From positions 1 to 55,814 of the forward strand of contig JAJDUB010000025.1 of the NCBI GenBank assembly GCA_022826885.1: 55,814 bases of DNA, read 5' to 3'. Position numbers and translations under genes: made by a program. Positions 25,380-34,722 of this stretch are shown in pieces; position 1 is the first letter of the stretch; every line of letters starts with the position of its first letter. Source of the stretch: Gammaproteobacteria bacterium (lineage in GTDB: Bacteria; Pseudomonadota; Gammaproteobacteria; Eutrophobiales; Eutrophobiaceae). The notes below the pieces were generated by a model. It did no database searches, had not been told where the DNA came from, and worked only from the letters and a program-made list of their open reading frames with translations.

Positions 25380-27074
25380 ATGGCCATGCAAACGGTTTGC
25401 AGCCGCATAGTCGATTTATTCAAGGCAGAGGGTGTCAGGGCTATTTTCGCCATTGGCGATGTCAACTATATGGGTCTCCAGGATGCCGCTGACAGGAATG
25501 GTATCAGGCTGATATGGCCGCACCATGAGCAGGCGGGGGGTTTCATGGCCGATGCCATGACGCGCATGACCGGCATCCCCCACGTGGTTGCCGGGGCGCC
25601 CGGTCCGGGGGTTGCGAACATGGTGCCGGCCGCGATCTGCGCGTCGAAAGAGAATGTGCCGGTGATCTTTTTCTGCCCCCAGCGTCCGCGCAAGTATGCC
25701 CAGGCCGTCAGGCGCTCCCAGCACCAGTACACGGACCAGCCGCGTTATTTCGAACCGGCAGTCAAGTATGCGGGGATCATCGAGTTCCCCGACCAGACCG
25801 ACGAAGTGATCCTGGAGGCCTTTCGCCAGGCCCAGACCGGCAAACCCGGCCCGGTGTTCGTGGAACTGTCTTCCGACAAGGAATTCATTGAAGTCGACTT
25901 CCCGCCGCTGACGCCACCGGACAAATACCGGGTGACGCAACTGCCGGCCTGGGAAGGAAGTGTGGACAAGGCTGCCGGCATGCTGGCCGGTGCGCAAAGC
26001 CCGATCATCCTGGCCGGCACCGGCGTACATACGGCGCGCGCCCACGATGCGTTGGCGCAACTGGTGGCCGCGGTCGAATGCCCGGTGATCACCACCTGGG
26101 GCGGCAGGGGCGTATTGCCGGAAACGGACGAACACCTGTTGATCTATTCCTGGCCGGCAACCAATACCGCCATTGCCGAGGCGGACGTGGTGCTGGCAGT
26201 CGGCACTTCCATCGGCGAGGCCATGAACTATGGCCGGCTGCACCATTATGCCAGGGGCAATGTGGACAGAAGCTGGATATACATAGAGCGAGACCCGTCC
26301 GCCATAGGCGTGAACCGCTCAATCGACCTGCCGGTAATCGGCGACCTGCGCGATGTGCTGCCCCAGTTGACGCAGGCATTGCGGCAGCGCGAGATTCGTC
26401 CACACCCGGGTTTGAAGAAATGGCGCGAACAATTGGTTACCGCGCGGACCGAGTTGATAAACAGCGCTCCTGACACGAAACCGGTACATCCCGGCAGGCT
26501 TATGGTCGAGGCGCGCAAGGCCATACCGGATGATGCGGTGATCATCCGGGACGGCGGCAACACGACACTGTGGGACCTGGCCTATTTTGAGCAGCGTTCC
26601 CGGGACTACATGTGGACATCGAAACTCGGGCACCTGGGTTCGGGACTGCCGTACGCCATCGGCGCCAAGCTTGCCGTGGGGGACCGGCCGGTGGCGTTGC
26701 TGTCCGGAGATTCATCGTTCATGTTCCATGCAACGGAAATAGAAACGGCCGTGCGCCATGACCTGCCGGTCGTCGTCATCGTCAACTACGACCAGAAATG
26801 GGGGATGGAAGTGCCGGGCATGTCGGAGACGCTCAAGCGTGAAATCGCTATCGAACAGTCTTTTGTACGCATGGACAAAATGGCCGAAGCAATGGGGGGT
26901 CATGGTGAATTTGTCGAAGAAACCGGGGACATAGCGCCAGCCGTGGAACGGGCCTTTGCCAGCGGCAAACCGGCCGTGGTGCAGGTGGTCGTCGATGAAC
27001 GGGTGAATAATACGCAAATGCCGAACTGGGACGAGTTCATACGCTGGTACGGCGATGACGGCGCATACCGGTAA
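25380..27074 (+). CDS. Thiamine-pyrophosphate enzyme, acetolactate synthase-like
   Basis: 564 residues in the three-domain TPP layout: Pyr domain (1-170) with the activating Glu50 in IWPHHEQAGGFMADAM, middle domain (190-330), and PP domain (370-560) with GDSSFMFHATEIE...NYDQKWGM, the metal/TPP motif. GGAGGAAGAGGT before the ATG is a very strong ribosome site. Members include acetolactate synthase, benzoylformate decarboxylase and oxalyl-CoA decarboxylase; no regulatory subunit is present, favouring a catabolic 2-oxoacid decarboxylase or ligase. Its end overlaps the next gene by 20 bases. Confidence 0.85.
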   Translation: MAMQTVCSRIVDLFKAEGVRAIFAIGDVNYMGLQDAADRNGIRLIWPHHEQAGGFMADAMTRMTGIPHVVAGAPGPGVANMVPAAICASKENVPVIFFCPQRPRKYAQAVRRSQHQYTDQPRYFEPAVKYAGIIEFPDQTDEVILEAFRQAQTGKPGPVFVELSSDKEFIEVDFPPLTPPDKYRVTQLPAWEGSVDKAAGMLAGAQSPIILAGTGVHTARAHDALAQLVAAVECPVITTWGGRGVLPETDEHLLIYSWPATNTAIAEADVVLAVGTSIGEAMNYGRLHHYARGNVDRSWIYIERDPSAIGVNRSIDLPVIGDLRDVLPQLTQALRQREIRPHPGLKKWREQLVTARTELINSAPDTKPVHPGRLMVEARKAIPDDAVIIRDGGNTTLWDLAYFEQRSRDYMWTSKLGHLGSGLPYAIGAKLAVGDRPVALLSGDSSFMFHATEIETAVRHDLPVVVIVNYDQKWGMEVPGMSETLKREIAIEQSFVRMDKMAEAMGGHGEFVEETGDIAPAVERAFASGKPAVVQVVVDERVNNTQMPNWDEFIRWYGDDGAYR

Positions 27075-28080
27075 CAGCCATGTCCTGTCCGGGGGGCAGG
27101 CTGATCTTGTTTCCCGGGCCGATATAGACCGAGCGCGCGAGCGCATCTCGCCCTGGGTCAGTAAAACGCCCCTGGTCAAATCGGCAGCATTGTCCCGGTT
27201 GACCGGCGCCGCGGTTTACCTGAAGCTGGAAACCGTACACGCGACCGGCGCCTTCAAACTGCGCGGCGCCGCCAACTGTATCCTTTCGCTGGCGGACAGA
27301 CAGCGCGAACGGGGTGTGGTGACCGTATCGACGGGGAACCATGGCAGGGCGGTGGCTTATATCGCGGGCCGGTTGAATGTGCCCGCAGTGATCTGCATGT
27401 CGGAACTGGTGCCGGAAAACAAACTCAAGGCAGTGCGTGAGACAGGCGCTGAAGTGCGCATTGCCGGGTCGTCCCAGGACGATGCCATGCAGGAAGCCGA
27501 GCGGCTGGTGCGGGAGGAAGGTATGACTTTAATACATCCGTTTGACGATCCGGCGATCATAGCCGGCCAGGGAACCATCGGCGCTGAACTCCTGGAGGAC
27601 CTGGACCGGGTTGATGCGGTTCTGGCGGGTCTGTCGGGCGGCGGGCTTATCTCCGGCATTGCCGTGGCGGCGAAGTCAGTACAGCCGGATGCCAGGATCG
27701 TCGCGTTGTCACCGGCGCGTGGACCGGCGATGTACGAGAGTATAAGGGCCGGCAGACCGGTTGCGGTTGCCGAAGAAGCTACACTGGCCGACAGCCTGGG
27801 AGGAGGCATCGGCCTCGATAACCGTTATACCTTTGACCTGGTAAAAAAGTACGTGGATGACTATGTCCTGCTCAACGAGGCGCAGGTCGCAGCGGGAATG
27901 CGTTACCTGTTTTACAACGAGCGCCTGGTGGCGGAGGGCGCGGGCGCAGTCGGCGTAGCGGCTTTACTGGCAGGCCTGGTGGATGGATTAAGCGGTAATA
28001 TAGTATGTGTAGTCAGCGGCAATAATATCGACATGGGAGATTTTACCCGGCTGGTTGCTGGTGATGAACGGGAAGACTGA
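27055..28080 (+). CDS. PLP serine/threonine dehydratase family (EutB- or BhcB-like)
   Basis: 341 residues, fold type II. PLP lysine K68 in ATGAFKLRGAAN, phosphate loop SGGGLISGIA, and VSTGNHGRAVAYIA. Together with the cyclodeaminase-like gene starting one base after its stop it forms a pair seen in two known systems: EutB-EutC of ectoine/hydroxyectoine breakdown, and BhcB-BhcD of the beta-hydroxyaspartate cycle for glyoxylate. Neither system's other genes (ectoine hydrolase EutD, deacetylase EutE; aldolase BhcC) are in the window, so the exact beta-hydroxy amino acid is open. No ACT regulatory domain, unlike biosynthetic IlvA. Confidence 0.85.
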   Translation: MTAHTGNSHVLSGGQADLVSRADIDRARERISPWVSKTPLVKSAALSRLTGAAVYLKLETVHATGAFKLRGAANCILSLADRQRERGVVTVSTGNHGRAVAYIAGRLNVPAVICMSELVPENKLKAVRETGAEVRIAGSSQDDAMQEAERLVREEGMTLIHPFDDPAIIAGQGTIGAELLEDLDRVDAVLAGLSGGGLISGIAVAAKSVQPDARIVALSPARGPAMYESIRAGRPVAVAEEATLADSLGGGIGLDNRYTFDLVKKYVDDYVLLNEAQVAAGMRYLFYNERLVAEGAGAVGVAALLAGLVDGLSGNIVCVVSGNNIDMGDFTRLVAGDERED

Positions 28081-28081
28081 T

Positions 28082-29071
28082 ATGAATGCATTGATACTTA
28101 CGGAACAGGAACTGCGCCGTTGCGCGGGCATCGATGAGACTTCGCTGCAGGCTGTGGAAAACGCCTTTACCTGGCTGTCCGAAGGCAAGGCATATATGCC
28201 GCCGATCATGCATATAGAAGTTGCGGATCGAAACGGCGACGTCGATATCAAGAGCGCCTACGTTGCGGGACTGGACAGGTTCGCCGTCAAGATCGGTTCC
28301 GGTTTCTTCGATAATCCTTCCAGGGGTTTGCCCAGTTCCAGCGCAATGATGGTGTTGTTAAGCACCGCTACCGGGTTTTGCGAGGCGGTGTTGCTGGACA
28401 ATGGTTATCTCACCGATTTGAGGACGGGCCTGGCCGGTGCGGTCGCGGCGCGTCACCTTGCCAGGGACAATATCAATACTGTCGGCGTTGTGGGGGCCGG
28501 CGCCCAGGCGCGCTACCAGGTGGAATGTCTGACCCTGGTGCGTGAATTCGACAGGTTGCTGGTGCTGGGGCGGGACTCGGAAAGACAGGCCACGTACATT
28601 GATGAAATGCAACGGAAACTGGGGATAACCGTCGCCGCGGCGAAAAGCATGGAACAACTGGTCGGGGAAAGCGACCTGGTGGTCACGACCACATCGTCCA
28701 GGACACCGTTGATCAGGGCGGACTGGCTGCATCCCGGCCTGCATATCACCGCCATGGGCAGCGACCTGGCCGGCAAACAGGAACTGGACGCCGGCGTTCC
28801 GGCCGCGGCGGACCTGCTGGTATGCGACCGGAAATCCCAGTGTTTCAGCATGGGCGAATTGCAACACGGACTTGCCGCCGGTATCCTGACCGAAGACTCT
28901 CCCGTGCTGGAACTGGGCGACCTGACCGGCGCCAAAACGGCAGGCCGAAGCAGCGATCGGCAGGTGACGGTTTGCGACCTGACCGGTACGGGGGTGCAGG
29001 ATACGGCCATCGCAACGGTTGCGTATGAAGCGGCCGTCTCGCGCGGTATCGGGACCGTGATCAGCAATTGA
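28082..29071 (+). CDS. Ornithine cyclodeaminase / mu-crystallin family (EutC- or BhcD-like)
   Basis: 329 residues. Substrate-side strings SAYVAGLDRFAVKIGSGFF and NGYLTDLRTGLAGAVAARHLA, NAD(P)-binding GVVGAGAQARYQ, then TAMGSDLAGKQELD and CDLTGTGVQDTAIA. The wording closely follows EutC proteins, and BhcD (iminosuccinate reductase) is of the same group. It would reduce or deaminate the imine released by the preceding PLP dehydratase. ATG 28,082 has GGGAAG and lies one base after the dehydratase stop. Confidence 0.85.
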   Translation: MNALILTEQELRRCAGIDETSLQAVENAFTWLSEGKAYMPPIMHIEVADRNGDVDIKSAYVAGLDRFAVKIGSGFFDNPSRGLPSSSAMMVLLSTATGFCEAVLLDNGYLTDLRTGLAGAVAARHLARDNINTVGVVGAGAQARYQVECLTLVREFDRLLVLGRDSERQATYIDEMQRKLGITVAAAKSMEQLVGESDLVVTTTSSRTPLIRADWLHPGLHITAMGSDLAGKQELDAGVPAAADLLVCDRKSQCFSMGELQHGLAAGILTEDSPVLELGDLTGAKTAGRSSDRQVTVCDLTGTGVQDTAIATVAYEAAVSRGIGTVISN

Positions 29072-29085
29072 CGGGAGATTACAGT

Positions 29086-29847
29086 TTGTTTTCACTACAC
29101 GGCAAGACGGCCTTGATTACCGGAGCGGCCAAAGGGATTGGCCTTGCTGTTGCGAAACGATTCCGCACCGCCGGCGCGGAAGTTATCATCACCGATATTT
29201 CAGACGCGGCTGACGCTGCCGCCGCCATCGGCGCACAATTTGTCCGGCTCGATGTTTCCCGGGAACAGGAGGTTGCAGGTTATTTCCGGGAGTTGGCCGG
29301 TGAACGGCAGAAACTGGACATCGTGGTCAATAATGCCGGCATCGTGCCCGGGGACAATTTCGTGTTGACGGAAGCGGGTGACGACGACAGCCTGCGCGGG
29401 GTATTTGAGGTGAATACCTATGGCGTGTTTTACGGGCTGAAACACGCGCCCGCCCGGATGCGGGATTCCGGTTCCATCATCAATACGGCTTCTCTGGCAG
29501 CCCACCTGGCCCTGCCGGGCAACAGCCAGTATTCAGCCAGCAAGGCCGCAGTCGTGCAGCTTACCCGTACTTCCGCGGTGGAACTGGGGGAACGCGGTAT
29601 CCGCGTGAATGCGGTCTGCCCTTCGTTCATCCGCACGGATATGGGAGGGGGAGACCTGGGAGAAAGCATGTCGGCAGAACTCACTGCCCTGGGAAGGATT
29701 GGCGAAGTGGAAGACCTGGTGGGTTTATACCATTTTCTGGCTTCAGATGAGAGCCGCTTTATCACCGGCCAGGTTTTCAATGTCGATGGCGGCTGGACGG
29801 CCGGCGTCAGCATGGCAGTGATGAACAGGTTCCAGGATCTTGAATAA
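29086..29847 (+). CDS. Short-chain dehydrogenase/reductase
   Basis: 253-residue SDR: TGAAKGIGLAVAKRF, VITDISD (Asp favours NAD), NNAGIVPGD, catalytic Ser and Tyr in INTASLAAHLALPGNSQYSASK, ending VFNVDGGWTAG. Start taken as TTG 29,086 because GGGAG lies eight bases upstream; TTG 29,068 would overlap the previous gene. Its TAA shares a base with the next ATG (TAATG). Confidence 0.85.
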   Translation: MFSLHGKTALITGAAKGIGLAVAKRFRTAGAEVIITDISDAADAAAAIGAQFVRLDVSREQEVAGYFRELAGERQKLDIVVNNAGIVPGDNFVLTEAGDDDSLRGVFEVNTYGVFYGLKHAPARMRDSGSIINTASLAAHLALPGNSQYSASKAAVVQLTRTSAVELGERGIRVNAVCPSFIRTDMGGGDLGESMSAELTALGRIGEVEDLVGLYHFLASDESRFITGQVFNVDGGWTAGVSMAVMNRFQDLE

Positions 29848-30641
29848 TGCGCGGCCTGCAGGACAAAATCATCATGGTCACGGGCGCCGGGAGTCCCAGG
29901 GGCATGGGCTATGCCGCGGCATTGAAACTTGCCGAATACGGCGCCCACGTGGCCGTATCGGACCTGGAGCATGCCAAAACCCGGCTGGTTGAACTGGCTG
30001 ACCGGATTGCGGCCATGGGGCGGCGCGCTCTTGCCATTTCCTGTGACGTAACCGATGATGCCGCCATCCACGCCTGTACCGGCAGGGTGATGGATGAATT
30101 CGGCAGGATCGACGGTCTTTTCAATAACGCGGGTTACGGCAGCATGTCGTTATTCATGCAAACGGATCTGGATGAGTTCGACAGGATGTTTGCAATCAAT
30201 ACCCGCAGTATCGCCGCCTTCATGCAGGCCGTCATTCCGCACATGAAAGCAACGGGCGGCGGCGCCATCGTCAATAACGCTTCCCTGGGTGGAATCTACG
30301 CGAGCGCCCATTATTCCGCCTATGAAACCTCGAAGTTCGCCCTGGTCGGCTTGAGCAAATCGGTAGCGTTGGAAGTGGGCGCCGACAATATCCGGGTAAA
30401 CCTGGTCTGCCCCGGCGCGATCGATACGGATATGGGCGCGAAGATGCCTGCCTACTATGCGCAACTGACCGGGGTCTCCGAAGAACAGTCCTATCAGGCA
30501 ATTGCCAAAGATGCCGCCCTGGGGAGATGGGGGCGACCGGAAGAAGTGGCTGAGGTAGTTGCCTTCCTGTTGAGCGACCTGTCCAGTTACATGACCGGCG
30601 CCGCCGTTCCGATCAGCGGCGGTTCCCCGCAATCACTGTAA
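29847..30641 (+). CDS. Short-chain dehydrogenase/reductase
   Basis: 264-residue SDR: the glycine motif is enlarged (TGAGSPRGMGYAAALKLAEYG), VSDLE favours NAD, NNAGYGSMS, catalytic residues in VNNASLGGIYASAHYSAYETSK, ending AAVPISGGSPQ. Last gene of the operon that begins with HyuB. Two adjacent, overlapping SDR genes suggest sequential or paired oxidation steps; substrates unknown. A 206-base gap separates it from the TonB receptor gene. Confidence 0.85.
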   Translation: MRGLQDKIIMVTGAGSPRGMGYAAALKLAEYGAHVAVSDLEHAKTRLVELADRIAAMGRRALAISCDVTDDAAIHACTGRVMDEFGRIDGLFNNAGYGSMSLFMQTDLDEFDRMFAINTRSIAAFMQAVIPHMKATGGGAIVNNASLGGIYASAHYSAYETSKFALVGLSKSVALEVGADNIRVNLVCPGAIDTDMGAKMPAYYAQLTGVSEEQSYQAIAKDAALGRWGRPEEVAEVVAFLLSDLSSYMTGAAVPISGGSPQSL

Positions 30642-30847
30642 CCGGCATCTCCCGGCAGGCCGCAAGCCGGTTGCATCGACATTACAAAATGCCGGCCGAT
30701 CTCCCTGCCCGTCGGTGCAATGCCCGATCTGCACGAAATAGTTTCAATTAACTCAAATGAGGTATAGGAAAAGCACCGTTTTATTACGAGAATTAACTGA
30801 TAGGGTTTCTTTGCGGGTTTACAGGCTAACTGACGGGGGATTAATCA

Positions 30848-33205
30848 ATGATACAAAGACCGTTCTTCAGGCCGACAAGGTTGTTATCGGCCATTACCCT
30901 GATTTCCATCATTTTCACATCTCCGGTATCCGCCGCGCTACTGGAAGAAGTCATAGTCACCGCGCAAAAGCGCCAGCAGGATGCCCAGGACGTGGGTATC
31001 TCGATCAGCTCTTTTTCCAATGCGCAAATGAGGTCGTTGGGTGTGACCGATGCAGCCGATCTCGCCGACCTGACTTCCGGCGTAACGATCAACATGGAAT
31101 ACGGCACCGCGCCGCTGTTTGCCATTCGCGGCGTGAGCGTCAATGACTTCGCGGCAACGACGCCGCCCGCGGCCGCCGTGTACCTGGACGGCGTGTACAA
31201 GGCATCCAATATCAACAGCGGTCCGCAGATGTTTGACATGGAAAGGGTCGAAATCCTGAAGGGACCGCAAGGCACGCTCTGGGGCCGCAATACCACCGGC
31301 GGCGCGATCAGTATTACCAGCGTCAAACCCTCCCAGGAAAGCGACGGTTATATAGAGGTAGGATACGGGACCCATGATCACATACAGGTCGAAGGCGCTG
31401 TCGGTATGGGGCTGAGTGATGCACTGTCCACCAGGCTGTCTTTCCGTTACATGGAAAGTGACGGCGCATTCGATTCGGTAACGAACGATGAACACGGCGC
31501 CCTTGACAACGTGGCTCTCAGGGGGCAATTGCTGCTTGAGACCGGCAACTTCACCGGCCAGCTCATCGCGCATTATGCGCAGGACAAGGGCGAGATAGAA
31601 CCCACGGTCGCATACATCCTCGGAAGTTGCAGCCCGGCAGCCGGCATCGTGACGACCATTGGCGGCGTTCCCGTGGCAGGTGATCCCGAACACCCTTCCT
31701 GCGGAAACAGCACCAAGGCCACGAATCCTTTTGACGATACCGTACAGACAGACTGGGATTCGGATAAAAACAACAAGTTCTACGGCGTGACCGTCAAGAT
31801 GGATTGGGATATCGGCAACAATATGAGCATCCATTCCACCAGCGCTTATGACGGTTTTGAACGCCTTGACGGCCTGGATTTCGAGGGAACGTCCACCATT
31901 TACGGGCGCCAGATATATGACCAGGAGTTTGACCAGTACAGCCAGGAACTGCGTCTGGAAGGCCAACTGGATAACGGGTTCTGGCTGTTGGGTTATTATT
32001 TTGACAACAGCGAGATCAAGGACCCCGCCAACCTTACCCCGGTCGGCGCGGCTTATGACTCAATTCCCGCCGATTTCAATGCCGTTCTGACAGGCGCGCC
32101 GCTGCAACCGGGTGATGGCAGCAGCAGTTACTTCGGCGGTTTTCCGTTCGATCTGGAAACCTTCCAGGAGACCACGGTCCATGCTGCCTTTGCGCACGTG
32201 GAATATGGAATTGTGGAAAACCTGAGGCTCATCGGCGGTGTGCGTTACGAAGATGAAAAAAAGAAGGGCAGACACGCCGACCTGGCCGCATTACCCGGCG
32301 CCGGCCCGGTCAATGACGCAATCGGCGTGGCCTTCGGCGGAAACCGGGCCGAACAGGAAACATCTTTCGAAGACGTTTCCTGGAAGGTGGGGCTGAACTA
32401 CCTGCCGACCGCTGACATGATGCTTTACGGCACCTACTCGGTCGGCGTCAAGAGCGGCGGCACCGACCAGGCTTTTGCCGGGTTCAACAACCCTCCCTTC
32501 GGCAAGGAAACGCTCAAGGCCCTGGAAGGCGGCATCAAGTGGGATGTAACGGACAACTTCCGCTTCAATGCCAGCGCCTACTGGTATGACTACGAGGATA
32601 TGGTGCAGCGGTTTTCCGTTTATATCACCAATGAATTCGGCGACCCGGTCGGCGCCGAGCGGCTGGATAACGTAGAGGCTGCCGACGTGTACGGCCTGGA
32701 CCTGGAACTGACCTTTGCGCCGGCAGAGAGCCTGGAGTTTCTGGTTACCGCTACCTTCCTCGACACGGAAGTGGATGATAAAGTGGCCAGCGCGGGGCTC
32801 ATAGATAGCGACGGCAGCGGTGGGCCGAGCGCAGGCGATACCATCGTGTCTATCGACGGCAATGAATTGCCGTTTGCGCCGGATGTCTCGATAACCGGTG
32901 TGGCCCGTTACCTCATGCAACTGGATAATGACTACAGCGTAAGTCTCCAGATGAGCGTCAGCCATACCTCCGACCATTTCATCTCCATTGAAAACGTGCC
33001 ATTTGAAGAGCAGGACCATACCAAGCTGGGCGCGCATGTCGCGTTGATGGGACCAGGAGACAGGTGGTCGCTTTCCGTCACCGGGACAAACCTGACCAAT
33101 GAATTCCACGCGATAAACGGATTTCCGTCTGCGCTGGGAGGCCGCGGTTATTATATCAATACCCCGCGTACCGTGATAGGCAGGCTGAGCTATAACTTTT
33201 TCTGA
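30848..33205 (+). CDS. TonB-dependent receptor, intact
   Basis: 785-residue outer-membrane receptor. Signal peptide ends at SPVSA (residue 29); TonB box/plug EEVIVTAQKRQQ, plug motif VEILKGPQGTLWGRNTTGG, barrel to the C-terminal Phe (LSYNFF), as needed for BAM assembly. A GGGGGA site precedes ATG. It resembles the broken receptor at 1-548 in its start (ALLEEV-VTAQKR). Position behind the HyuAB-MFS operon suggests it admits that operon's substrate through the outer membrane (inference). Its last 16 bases overlap the convergent aminotransferase. Confidence 0.9.
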   Translation: MIQRPFFRPTRLLSAITLISIIFTSPVSAALLEEVIVTAQKRQQDAQDVGISISSFSNAQMRSLGVTDAADLADLTSGVTINMEYGTAPLFAIRGVSVNDFAATTPPAAAVYLDGVYKASNINSGPQMFDMERVEILKGPQGTLWGRNTTGGAISITSVKPSQESDGYIEVGYGTHDHIQVEGAVGMGLSDALSTRLSFRYMESDGAFDSVTNDEHGALDNVALRGQLLLETGNFTGQLIAHYAQDKGEIEPTVAYILGSCSPAAGIVTTIGGVPVAGDPEHPSCGNSTKATNPFDDTVQTDWDSDKNNKFYGVTVKMDWDIGNNMSIHSTSAYDGFERLDGLDFEGTSTIYGRQIYDQEFDQYSQELRLEGQLDNGFWLLGYYFDNSEIKDPANLTPVGAAYDSIPADFNAVLTGAPLQPGDGSSSYFGGFPFDLETFQETTVHAAFAHVEYGIVENLRLIGGVRYEDEKKKGRHADLAALPGAGPVNDAIGVAFGGNRAEQETSFEDVSWKVGLNYLPTADMMLYGTYSVGVKSGGTDQAFAGFNNPPFGKETLKALEGGIKWDVTDNFRFNASAYWYDYEDMVQRFSVYITNEFGDPVGAERLDNVEAADVYGLDLELTFAPAESLEFLVTATFLDTEVDDKVASAGLIDSDGSGGPSAGDTIVSIDGNELPFAPDVSITGVARYLMQLDNDYSVSLQMSVSHTSDHFISIENVPFEEQDHTKLGAHVALMGPGDRWSLSVTGTNLTNEFHAINGFPSALGGRGYYINTPRTVIGRLSYNFF

Positions 33206-34602
33206 CAGGAAGCTTCTTCAGCGGCTACCTTATCCACTGCCTTGCCGGTTAATTCGATGATTTGATCGATGTCCGCGGGACTGACAATCAGGGGCGGGGC
33301 AAAACCAAGAATGTCACCATGGGGCATGGCCCGGGCGATCAGGCCATGCTCCAGGCAGGCTGCGGCAACCCGGGGCCCGACCTTCAGGGAGGCATCGAAA
33401 CGTTCTTTTCCCGCCTTGTCCGCCACGAACTCCAGCGCCCCGAGCAGACCTTCTCCGCGCGCCTCTCCGACCAGGGGGTGATCGGCAAAGGTTTCCCGCA
33501 GGCGCTGCTGGAAATAGGCGCCGGTCTTTAATGCGTTTGCAACAATGCCTTCCTGCTCCAGGATATCCAGGTTGGCAATGCCCGCCGCCATGGCCAGGGC
33601 ATGGGCGGAATAAGTCCAGCCATGGCCGATGGGTCCGAACTGCTCGGAGCCCTGCTCAAGCACTGCCCAGACCTTATCACCGACGATCACGCCGGATAAC
33701 GGCAGGTAACCGCTGGTCAGTCCCTTGGCTATCGTGATGAGGTCAGGTTCAATACCATAGCGTTCACAGCCGAAGTCGTATCCGATGCGGCCGAAAGCGG
33801 TCACCACTTCGTCCGCTATCAGCAGGATATCGTACTTTTTTAGCACTGACTGGATGGCAGGCCAGTAACCTTCCGGAGGTGGGATGATGCCGCCGGTGCC
33901 CATCACCGGTTCGCCGATGAACGCGGCAACCGTGTCCGGCCCTTCGTCGAGTATCAGTTTTTCCAGTTCCTCTGCACAAAAGTGTGAAAACTCCTGCTCG
34001 CTCATGCCTTCATCCGCCCCGTAATAATAATGGGGCGTCAGCGTATGTCTCACCGTGTCTACAGGCAGGTTGAAATGAGACTGGAACACCGGCAGGCCGG
34101 TCAGGCTGCCGGTCATGATGCCGGAACCGTGATAACCGCGCAGCCGTGAGATAATCTTGCGCCTTTGCGGGCGTCCAAGCACGTTGTTGTAATACCATAC
34201 CAGCTTGATCTGGGTCTCATTGGCATCGGAACCGGACGTCCCGTAATAGACCTTGCTCATGCCGTCGGGAGCCATTTCAATGATCCGTCTGGATAGTTCG
34301 ATGACGACCTCGCTGGAATGGCCCACATAGGTGTGGTAGTAAGCGAGCTTTTTTGCCTGGGCATGAATCGCATCGGCGATTTCCATACGGCCGTAACCGA
34401 CATTGACGCAATAGAGTCCGGCAAAAGCATCCAGTAATTCATTGCCCTTATTGTCCCTGATGTGAATACCTTTCCCTGAATCCATGATGCGAGGTGTTCC
34501 CAGGGCGCCGCTGGCATGTGCCTTCAAATCGGTAGACGCGTGGAACACCGTTTGCCGGTCCAGTTCCTCCAGGCTCAGGTTGTCGTCAAATTGCTTGGGC
34601 AA
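33190..34602 (-). CDS. Class III omega-aminotransferase
   Basis: 470 residues, fold type I PLP enzyme. Schiff-base lysine K293 in LITIAKGLTSGYLPLSG, GTSGSDANETQIKL phosphate loop, IADEVVTAFGRIG with the cofactor Asp. Resembles aminotransferases that use pyruvate with amines, beta-alanine, taurine or GABA. It is convergent with the TonB receptor and divergent from the serine-cycle operon (379 bases between starts). Amino donor not predictable. Confidence 0.86.
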   Translation of the reverse strand: MPKQFDDNLSLEELDRQTVFHASTDLKAHASGALGTPRIMDSGKGIHIRDNKGNELLDAFAGLYCVNVGYGRMEIADAIHAQAKKLAYYHTYVGHSSEVVIELSRRIIEMAPDGMSKVYYGTSGSDANETQIKLVWYYNNVLGRPQRRKIISRLRGYHGSGIMTGSLTGLPVFQSHFNLPVDTVRHTLTPHYYYGADEGMSEQEFSHFCAEELEKLILDEGPDTVAAFIGEPVMGTGGIIPPPEGYWPAIQSVLKKYDILLIADEVVTAFGRIGYDFGCERYGIEPDLITIAKGLTSGYLPLSGVIVGDKVWAVLEQGSEQFGPIGHGWTYSAHALAMAAGIANLDILEQEGIVANALKTGAYFQQRLRETFADHPLVGEARGEGLLGALEFVADKAGKERFDASLKVGPRVAAACLEHGLIARAMPHGDILGFAPPLIVSPADIDQIIELTGKAVDKVAAEEASCQKKL

Positions 34603-34673
34603 GTTCGGTCACCAGTAAATTTTCACCAGGATAATTATGTCATTCACCGGTTGCTTTGCACAGTCCTGAAAAT

Positions 34674-34722
34674 TCAGGGGTCGGAGTAAAAATTCTGACG
34701 AATTTCTTACTCCGACCCCTGA
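34674..34722. repeat. Palindromic element family A, copy 2 (variant arms)
   Basis: Arms TCAGGGGTCGGAGTAA and its complement surround a short AT-rich loop (AAATTCTGACGAATTTC-like). Both arms carry the same change (CGG for CAG), so the pairing is kept: evidence that the hairpin or palindrome itself is selected or was copied as a unit. It lies between two divergent genes, not at a gene end. Confidence 0.88.
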
